Below, one piece after another: positions 1 through 3,921 of a DNA stretch of 5,166 nucleotides (positions within the stretch are counted from its first letter, which is position 1; every line of letters begins with the position of its first letter). Under the pieces are notes generated by a model. It was not told where the DNA came from. It made no database searches and was given only the letters and a program-made list of their open reading frames with translations. The position numbers were made by a program, and so were the translations under genes. Source of the stretch: Acidimicrobiaceae bacterium (GTDB lineage Bacteria; Actinomycetota; Acidimicrobiia; Acidimicrobiales; RAAP-2); the NCBI GenBank assembly GCA_003135595.1, contig PLCI01000057.1:9651-14816 (forward strand), given 5' to 3'.

Positions 1-98
1 GCAGCCACGGTGAGGACCGCGGCGTCGAGCGACGCCGTCTCGACGCGCCCCACGGCGACGTCCTGGGCCGCGAAGGCGCCTCGCGAAGCGATCGACAC
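1..98 (-). CDS. 5' end of an unidentified protein (partial, leaves window)
   Basis: On the minus strand a GTG at 98-96 opens a frame without stops to the left edge, giving 32 complete codons that begin M-S-I-A-S-R-G-A-F-A-A-Q-D-V-A-V-G-R-V. It is preceded by two Shine-Dalgarno-like heptamers in tandem, AAGGAGC then AAGGAGG, with 10 and 3 nt to the GTG. This is the strongest ribosome-binding signal in the window and the main reason for calling a gene. A second in-frame GTG, 15 codons in, is a less likely start. The visible part has no membrane segment or recognisable motif, so I cannot name the family. The gene diverges from the DUF2510 gene across a 79-bp gap. The frame could be open by chance in DNA this GC-rich; the ribosome-binding sequence and divergent layout argue against that. 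Confidence 0.55.
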   Translation of the reverse strand, partial: MSIASRGAFAAQDVAVGRVETASLDAAVLTVA

Positions 99-101
99 GT
101 C

Positions 102-115
102 CCTCCTTGCTCCTT
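102..115 (-). promoter_or_regulatory. Tandem Shine-Dalgarno sequences for the left-edge gene
   Basis: Read on the minus strand this is AAGGAGC followed directly by AAGGAGG. The nearer copy lies only 3 nt from the GTG start at 98, which is short; the farther copy lies 10 nt away, within the workable range. They support the GTG as a real start. Confidence 0.55.
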
Positions 116-122
116 GCGCTCG

Positions 123-128
123 AGGCTA
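123..128 (-). promoter_or_regulatory. Candidate -10 hexamer TAGCCT for the left-edge gene
   Basis: On the minus strand the hexamer TAGCCT fits the actinobacterial TANNNT -10 pattern. It would place transcription start near 116, leaving a leader of about 18 nt that contains both Shine-Dalgarno copies. No convincing -35 hexamer lies upstream; the expected position falls on the 144-156 palindrome. This is a motif judgement only. Confidence 0.25.
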
Positions 129-140
129 TCTGTGTGCAAC

Positions 141-170
141 CGGGGTGCTAGGCACCGGGGTGGTAGGCAT
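141..170 (+). repeat. 15-bp tandem direct repeat in the divergent promoter region
   Basis: Two adjacent 15-mers, CGGGGTGCTAGGCAC (141-155) and CGGGGTGGTAGGCAT (156-170), match at 13 of 15 positions. The next 15 bases (171-185), which include the GTG start at 178, resemble a decayed third copy at roughly 9 of 15. Each good copy contains a TAGGCA hexamer resembling an actinobacterial -10. The repeat lies within the 79-bp gap between two divergent genes, so a regulator-binding or promoter role is plausible but unproven. Confidence 0.5.
144..156. promoter_or_regulatory. Small palindrome GGTGC-TAG-GCACC, possible operator
   Basis: Two perfect 5-bp arms flank a 3-bp centre. The site overlaps the first copy of the 15-bp repeat and would cover the -35 region of the minus-strand gene if the TAGCCT -10 is right. 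It is too short and lacks the T-run expected of a terminator, so an operator-type site is the better guess. Confidence 0.3.
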
Positions 171-177
171 CGGTGCG

Positions 178-984
178 GTGACCACGACCGACGCGGACGA
201 CGCCCGCCCGCCGTCGACGCCCGTCGGGTGGTACCCCGACCCCGGGGGCACGCCACAGTGGCGTCGGTGGGACGGCACCACGTGGGGCGACGCCACGATG
301 CCGTTCGGCCCGCCGCCGCCCGACTCGTGGACGCTCGCGCGAGCGCGCGCGGCGTGGCTCTACCTGCGCCCGCTCGCCCCATGGGCCCTCGCCGCGCCGG
401 CGCTCGGGGCGATCACCGTGGCGGCGCAGTACGCGTCGTTCGCGCCACTGCGCGTCTGGTTCCACGCGTACCTTCAGGCCGCCCTGCACCACCGCCCGAC
501 CCCGGCGCTGCCCGCGGTCTCGGGCTCAACGCCGCTGGTCATCACCGTCACGAACTACGCCGTCTTCTTCGCCACGATCTTCGGACTGTTCGGCTGGCTG
601 CGCTTCAGCGTGTCGTCGATGCGCGTGGCGGCGAGCGCCCGATACCCGAAGCGGCACAACCCGACCGCGACCAGCATCGCGATGGTGGTGCCGTTCCTCG
701 GCCCGGTGATGGCGTGGCTCGCGAGCCGAGACTGCCTTCCAACGGGGCACGAGGCGAGACGGACACTCGGCCTCGGCTGGGCGCTGGTCGGCGTCGGCGA
801 GCTGGGCACGATCGCGACCTACCTGACGGTGGTCTCCACGTCCTCGGCGCTGGCGGCGTGGGCGGTCGCGGCCGTCTGCGGCGCGCTGTGGGTCGCCGCG
901 GCGATCGAGCTGCCAATCGGGCTCGAGGCGATCGCCGACGACCACGCATCACTCGGTGTGCGCCCGATGGCGGCACCATCGTAG
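178..984 (+). CDS. DUF2510 domain membrane protein with DUF4328-like region
   Basis: A 268-residue protein read from GTG 178. Residues 17-41 carry the DUF2510 signature: G17-W-Y-P-D-P, then W28-R-R-W-D-G and a tryptophan at 36. A proline-rich linker (42-49) follows, then about five hydrophobic segments near 67-90, 118-142, 163-182, 197-218 and 224-246. The stretch N161-P-T-A-T ... V171-P-F-L-G-P ... R184-D-C-L-P resembles DUF4328 membrane proteins. DUF2510 is a short actinobacterial domain, usually near the N-terminus of membrane proteins and of unknown role. The start is uncertain: GTG 145 and GTG 160 are in frame and no clear Shine-Dalgarno precedes 178, but 178 gives the usual short polar leader (V-T-T-T-D) before the domain. 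An ATG at 10 would add an unlikely extension across the divergent promoter. It may be first in the run of genes ending at 2817, 48 nt before the next start. Confidence 0.75.
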   Translation: MTTTDADDARPPSTPVGWYPDPGGTPQWRRWDGTTWGDATMPFGPPPPDSWTLARARAAWLYLRPLAPWALAAPALGAITVAAQYASFAPLRVWFHAYLQAALHHRPTPALPAVSGSTPLVITVTNYAVFFATIFGLFGWLRFSVSSMRVAASARYPKRHNPTATSIAMVVPFLGPVMAWLASRDCLPTGHEARRTLGLGWALVGVGELGTIATYLTVVSTSSALAAWAVAAVCGALWVAAAIELPIGLEAIADDHASLGVRPMAAPS

Positions 985-987
985 GCT
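982..987 (+). promoter_or_regulatory. Candidate -10 hexamer TAGGCT before the barrel-protein gene
   Basis: TAGGCT matches a common actinobacterial -10 and overlaps the TAG stop of the DUF2510 gene. Transcription would start near 994 and leave a leader of about 39 nt. The -35 region (about 958-964) is unconvincing, so this is a weak call for a secondary promoter within the cluster. Confidence 0.25.
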
Positions 988-1016
988 CGCGGCGCCGCCG
1001 CTTCGGAGGCACAAAG

Positions 1017-1023
1017 AAGGGAG
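1017..1023 (+). promoter_or_regulatory. Ribosome binding site AAGGGAG for the barrel protein
   Basis: AAGGGAG lies 9 nt before ATG 1033 and settles that start. A second purine run, GGAGG at 1005-1009, is too far upstream to be the main site. Confidence 0.6.
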
Positions 1024-1032
1024 CATCTGCAG

Positions 1033-1596
1033 ATGTCCTACGAAGAGTGGGGACCCCTGGGCGGCCTCGTCGGCACGTGGGAGGGCGCGGAGGGCCTCGA
1101 CGTCTCGTTCCACAACGACAAGGGCAAGATCGCTGAGACCGAGTACCGCGAGAAGACGTCGTTCAAGCCGTTCGGTCCCGTCGACAACGGCGCGCAGCTG
1201 CTGTATGGCCTCGACTACCGCACCGCGGCCTGGAAGGAGGACGTGGAAAACCCGTTCCACACCGAGGTCGGCTACTGGCTCTGGGACGGCGGCGACCACG
1301 AGCTCATGCGGTGCTTCATGGTCCCGAGGGGCTCGACCGTCATCGCCGGGGCGACCGTCGATCCGGCAGCGACGAGCTTCGTGCTTGCAGCAGACCTGGG
1401 CTCGACGACCTATGGGATCCTGTCCAACAAGTACCTCGACGCCTACGCGCGGACGACCCGCTACGACGTGACGGTCACGATTGACGGCGAGACCTTCCGC
1501 TACGACGAGACGACGACCGTCGAGCACGCGAAGAGCGCCGACCTGATCCTGCACACCGACCGCAACACGCTGCGACGCATCTCGCTCGAGGGCTAG
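1033..1596 (+). CDS. Nitrobindin-like (THAP4/FABP-type) beta-barrel protein
   Basis: A 187-residue soluble protein with no signal peptide or membrane segment. It fits the heme-binding beta-barrel/FABP-like family (THAP4_heme-bd, formerly DUF1794). Visible landmarks: G10-G-L-V-G-T-W-E-G at the N-terminus, F75-H76-T-E-V-G-Y-W-L-W-D85 in mid-protein, V97-P-R-G100 followed by V-I-A-G, and H174-T-D-R-N-T-L near the C-terminus. In nitrobindins a histidine near the C-terminus binds ferric heme; His174 sits in the matching place, with His165 close by. The N-terminal motif departs from the nitrobindin pattern GxWxGxGxGxYPTI: the glycines and tryptophan are kept but the YPTI part is absent. This places it in the branch often labelled only FABP family, where heme binding is less certain. 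Its stop is 3 nt before the dehydrogenase start, indicating an operon. Heme, nitric oxide or fatty-acyl ligands are all possible. Confidence 0.8.
   Translation: MSYEEWGPLGGLVGTWEGAEGLDVSFHNDKGKIAETEYREKTSFKPFGPVDNGAQLLYGLDYRTAAWKEDVENPFHTEVGYWLWDGGDHELMRCFMVPRGSTVIAGATVDPAATSFVLAADLGSTTYGILSNKYLDAYARTTRYDVTVTIDGETFRYDETTTVEHAKSADLILHTDRNTLRRISLEG
1588..1592 (+). promoter_or_regulatory. Ribosome binding site GAGGG for the acyl-CoA dehydrogenase
   Basis: GAGGG lies inside the last codons of the barrel-protein gene, 7 nt before ATG 1600. With a 3-nt gap between stop and start, translation of the two genes is probably coupled. Confidence 0.55.
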
Positions 1597-1599
1597 CGG

Positions 1600-2817
1600 A
1601 TGTACGAGTGGTCCGAGGAGCACCTGGCAATCGCCCAGGCCGTCCGCAGGTTCGTCGACGACGAAATCCGCCCGGTCCTCGACGACCTCGAGTTCGGCGA
1701 CCTGCCCCCCTACGGGATCCTTCGCAAGCTGTTCGCCACCTTCGGGATGGACCAGCTCGCGCGCGAGCAGTTCAAGCGCCAGCTCGAGCGCAAGAACGCG
1801 CCAGCCGGGGCGACGTCCGAGCAGCGACGCGACGGCGCAGCGGGCTTCACGCTGATCCCCGTCATCGAGCTGTGCAGGGTCAGCCCGGGGCTCGTCACCT
1901 CGCTCGGCGTGTCGACCGGGCTCGCCGGCGGCACGATCATGAAGCTCGGCACGCCCGAGCAGATGGAGCGGTTCGGCCTCGACCTACTCACGCTCGACAA
2001 GGTCGGCGCTTGGGCGATCACCGAGCCCGACAGCGGCTCGGACGCGCTGGGCGGCATGCGCACCACGGCGAGGCGCGACGGCGACGAGTACGTCCTCAAC
2101 GGCCAGAAGACCTGGATCACCAACGGCCCGTACGCCGACACCATCGTGTGTTACGCCAAGCAGGACGACGGCTCGGGCACGGACCCGCGCCGACGCCCCG
2201 TGGTGACCTTCATCTTGTCGTCGGACATGGACGGTCTCACCCGCTCCAAGCCGATGCGAAAGATGGGCCAGCACGCCTCGCCGACCGGCGAGCTGTTCTT
2301 CGCCGACGTGCGCGTCGGTCGTGACCGGCTGCTCGGTGGCGCCGAGGCACCGGCGGGCGGGGGCCGCGCGAGCGCGAAGGACAACTTCGTCACCGAGCGC
2401 GCCGGCGTCGCCGCCATGTCCCTCGGCATCATCGAAGAGTGCCTCCGCCTCTCGGTCGACTACGCCAAGTCACGGATGCTCTGGGGCAAGCCCATCTCGG
2501 AGTTCCAGCTCATCCAGCTGAAGCTGGCCCGGATGGAGGTCGCGCGCGTGAACACGCAGAACCTGGTCTTCTCGCATCTCGAGCGATCCGCCGCGGGCGC
2601 CACGCCGACGCTCGCAGAGGCGTCGGCGATGAAGCTCTATGCCGCACAGGCAGCCTTCGACGTCGCCAACGACGCGATCCAGCTGTTCGGCGGGAACGGC
2701 TACGTCTCCGAGTACCGGGTCGAGCAGCTCGCGCGCGACGCACGCGTGCTGCAGATTTACGCGGGCACCGATGAGATCCAGGTCGTGGCCATCGCCAAGG
2801 ACCTCCTCAGCAGGTAG
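1600..2817 (+). CDS. Acyl-CoA dehydrogenase family protein
   Basis: A 405-residue cytoplasmic flavoenzyme, expected to catalyse FAD-dependent alpha,beta-dehydrogenation of an acyl-CoA thioester and pass electrons to ETF. The first family signature is G136-A-W-A-I-T-E-P-D-S-G-S-D148. It is followed by L166-N-G-Q-K-T-W-I-T-N, K221-M-G and V237-x-V beta-domain landmarks. The C-terminal signature spans 361-382 (Q-L-F-G-G-N-G-Y ... R-D-A-R), then I386-Y-A-G-T-D-E-I-Q. Where medium- and short-chain enzymes have the catalytic Glu (Y-E-G-T) this protein has Ala388. A glutamate in T265-E266-R matches the position used by isovaleryl-CoA and long-chain enzymes, so it should be active. The N-terminal part has a charged stretch (about 52-79) that looks longer than usual. 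The substrate cannot be read from sequence. No ETF, thiolase or ligase gene is in the window. It is the last gene of its strand run. Confidence 0.92.
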   Translation: MYEWSEEHLAIAQAVRRFVDDEIRPVLDDLEFGDLPPYGILRKLFATFGMDQLAREQFKRQLERKNAPAGATSEQRRDGAAGFTLIPVIELCRVSPGLVTSLGVSTGLAGGTIMKLGTPEQMERFGLDLLTLDKVGAWAITEPDSGSDALGGMRTTARRDGDEYVLNGQKTWITNGPYADTIVCYAKQDDGSGTDPRRRPVVTFILSSDMDGLTRSKPMRKMGQHASPTGELFFADVRVGRDRLLGGAEAPAGGGRASAKDNFVTERAGVAAMSLGIIEECLRLSVDYAKSRMLWGKPISEFQLIQLKLARMEVARVNTQNLVFSHLERSAAGATPTLAEASAMKLYAAQAAFDVANDAIQLFGGNGYVSEYRVEQLARDARVLQIYAGTDEIQVVAIAKDLLSR

Positions 2818-3793
2818 TCGTAGACGCGCAGTTTGGCAGTGCGCGCACGAGGTCCACCCTTCCCACGCCGACCTCGGCCACGAGCACGAGCACGCGCTTG
2901 GCGTCCAGGCTCTGACCACGCGTGGAGGCGAAGCTCTGCAGGTCGCCGGGGCTCGAGCTCACGTCGCCGACACCGGCGTGCGCGGTGACGTCGACGACGA
3001 CGCCCGGGGGCACCTCGACGATCAGGCGGCCAACGGCCACGCTCGCGGTGACCCGCACGGTCGAAGAGGGGAAGCGCACCTGTCGCAGGTCGACGGTCAT
3101 GTCCCCGATCGAGGTCCGGTAGAAGCGCTGGACCTGTGCGAGCGTCGTGGGCTGGAAGATCCGCTCCCCGATCCCACCGGTCATCGGGACGCCTGTCGAC
3201 GCGACGAGCCCGAGGAACGAGCCGGCGACCACGATCACAAGGGTCATGCAGCCGAGCGCGACGATGGCGACCGCTCGTCGAAGCGTTCGGTGACCCGAGC
3301 GATCGCGAAGCGCGATGACGAGCAGCCCGAACAGCAGCACGACCCACAGCAGCCCGAGGCCGCCGCCCCACCTAGGGCCGCCCCACCAGGACGTCACGAC
3401 GAGCAGCCCGAAGCACAGGACGCCCGCGAGGAGCAGGAAGGCGAGCCACGAGGGCGTGGGCTCGGCGTTCGTGTCCAGCTGGTCGGCGTCGCCGGGGCCA
3501 CGGGTTGCCCCGGGCACGAGCGCCCACATCGCGAGATAGATGAGCGCGCCAGCGCCCCAAGCGCATGCGAGCACCACGAAGGCGACGCGGACGAGGCTCA
3601 CGTCGACGTCGAAACGCTCGGCGATCCCGCCGGCCACGCCGGCGAGCATGCGGTGCGATCGGCTGCGGCGCAGCGAACCCACGCCGGGATCCTCGGCACG
3701 CGGCGGCGTCATCGCAGCGGTGGGCGCGGCGACGGGATCGGGCGAGCTTGCAGGCTGCCCGGTCGACTCGGCGCCCTGGTGCCACTCGGTCAT
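2807..3793 (-). CDS. PspC domain membrane protein with LiaF-like C-terminus
   Basis: A 328-residue membrane protein. Residues 1-40 are a polar, Pro/Ala-rich N-terminus. Residues 41-95 are a PspC domain: R43-S-R-S-H-R-M-L-A-G-V-A-G-G-I-A, then a hydrophobic helix (about 67-93) ending W90-A-L-V-P. Further membrane segments lie near 115-135, 145-162 and 173-197. From about 215 to 318 a beta-rich region repeats short glycine-strand units: I229-G-D-M-T-V-D-L, V254-G-R-L-I-V-E-V, V275-G-D-V, V308-G-V-G-R-V-D-L. This resembles the C-terminal part of LiaF-type proteins. In Firmicutes LiaF restrains the LiaS kinase under cell-envelope stress; a similar partner role here is inferred from the divergent PspC-domain kinase. 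The ATG is preceded by only a weak purine run (AAGAG). The stop overlaps the convergent dehydrogenase gene by 11 nt. Confidence 0.85.
   Translation of the reverse strand: MTEWHQGAESTGQPASSPDPVAAPTAAMTPPRAEDPGVGSLRRSRSHRMLAGVAGGIAERFDVDVSLVRVAFVVLACAWGAGALIYLAMWALVPGATRGPGDADQLDTNAEPTPSWLAFLLLAGVLCFGLLVVTSWWGGPRWGGGLGLLWVVLLFGLLVIALRDRSGHRTLRRAVAIVALGCMTLVIVVAGSFLGLVASTGVPMTGGIGERIFQPTTLAQVQRFYRTSIGDMTVDLRQVRFPSSTVRVTASVAVGRLIVEVPPGVVVDVTAHAGVGDVSSSPGDLQSFASTRGQSLDAKRVLVLVAEVGVGRVDLVRALPNCASTTTC
2825..2845 (+). terminator. Weak stem-loop just after the dehydrogenase stop
   Basis: CGCGCA (2825-2830) and TGCGCG (2840-2845) form a perfect 6-bp stem with a 9-nt loop, starting 8 nt after the dehydrogenase stop. 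There is no T-run on either side, so it is not a classical intrinsic terminator. It lies inside the 3' coding end of the opposing gene and may be incidental. Confidence 0.25.
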
Positions 3794-3804
3794 GGCGCAC
3801 TCTT

Positions 3805-3818
3805 GTCCGAGCGCGGAC
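3805..3818. promoter_or_regulatory. Inverted repeat GTCCG-AGCG-CGGAC before the PspC/LiaF-like gene
   Basis: A perfect 5-bp stem with a 4-nt spacer. It falls exactly within the 17-bp spacer of the candidate minus-strand promoter and starts 12 bp upstream of the ATG. It could be an operator, or a leader hairpin if transcription begins further upstream. Confidence 0.3.
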
Positions 3819-3837
3819 GCCCCACAATCGGGCTGAT

Positions 3838-3865
3838 CCCCGAGAGGCCGAGCTGGATCTCGGGG
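3838..3865. promoter_or_regulatory. Inverted repeat CCCCGAGA / TCTCGGGG, candidate operator
   Basis: CCCCGAGA (3838-3845) and TCTCGGGG (3858-3865) are perfect 8-bp inverted arms separated by 12 bp. One more G-T pair and one A-T pair extend the arms outward. It is the longest inverted repeat I found in the window. The inner heptamer recurs at 3870-3876. There is no T-run after it, and its place between two divergent starts favours a binding site for a dimeric regulator over a terminator. Confidence 0.45.
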
Positions 3866-3876
3866 GTGCCTCGGGG
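3859..3876 (+). repeat. Direct repeat of CTCGGGG at 11-bp spacing
   Basis: CTCGGGG occurs at 3859-3865 and again at 3870-3876, 11 bp apart, about one helical turn. An inverted copy, CCCCGAG, begins at 3838, 21 bp upstream of the first. All three would lie on roughly the same face of the helix, as expected for cooperative binding of a regulator. Confidence 0.4.
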
Positions 3877-3884
3877 TTTCCCCG
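3872..3884. promoter_or_regulatory. Small hairpin CGGGG-TTT-CCCCG
   Basis: A perfect 5-bp stem with a 3-nt loop overlaps the second CTCGGGG box and ends 37 bp before the kinase start codon. In the kinase leader RNA it could form a short stable hairpin; in DNA it may be another half-site pair. Confidence 0.3.
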
Positions 3885-3909
3885 CATCGCGCGTGCGCGC
3901 CGCGGCTGC

Positions 3910-3914
3910 AAGGA
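3910..3914 (+). promoter_or_regulatory. Ribosome binding site AAGGA preceding the ATC start of the kinase
   Basis: AAGGA is followed by 7 nt and then ATC at 3922. No ATG, GTG or TTG stands in the kinase frame at this distance. The next in-frame conventional start, GTG 4018, has no purine-rich site upstream. This placement is the main evidence that the ATC is the true start or the remnant of an ATG. Confidence 0.45.
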
Positions 3915-3921
3915 TTCGGGC

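Larger units (their letters stand above)
3794..3921. promoter_or_regulatory. Divergent regulatory region between the two PspC-domain genes
   Basis: A 128-bp gap with no gene of its own, although the kinase frame happens to stay open through it. It must hold promoters for both genes. For the minus-strand gene a possible pair is TTGTGG (3827-3822) and AAGAGT (3804-3799), 17 bp apart; the -10 is poor and would put the start of RNA at or next to the ATG. I see no convincing plus-strand promoter. The region holds three inverted repeats and a set of CTCGGGG/CCCCGAG heptamers, described separately. Confidence 0.55.

Noticed and set aside
10..177. ATG at 10 as the start of the DUF2510 gene
   Set aside because: The added 56 residues have no family resemblance and would cover the divergent promoter and the 5' end of the minus-strand gene. 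GTG 178 sits at the normal distance from the domain.
966..998. GATGG-CGGCA-CCATC and the GCGGCGCCGC palindrome as a terminator after the DUF2510 gene
   Set aside because: The first stem lies before the stop codon, neither has a T-run, and both are of a size common by chance in this composition.
114..1136. 340-codon plus-strand frame overlapping the DUF2510 gene
   Set aside because: The Arg/Gly-rich translation lacks domain features, while the neighbouring frame has clear DUF2510 and membrane segments. It also runs into the barrel-protein gene.
2761..2778. Reading Ala388 as loss of the catalytic glutamate and hence a dead dehydrogenase
   Set aside because: Glu266 occupies the alternative catalytic position known from isovaleryl-CoA and long-chain enzymes, so the enzyme is probably functional.
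3748..3853. TTG 3748 or CTG 3853 as the kinase start
   Set aside because: TTG 3748 would lie inside the opposing PspC gene. CTG 3853 has a purine run (GAGAGG) 5 nt upstream but falls inside the inverted-repeat region and adds a leader unlike the family. Neither is excluded outright.
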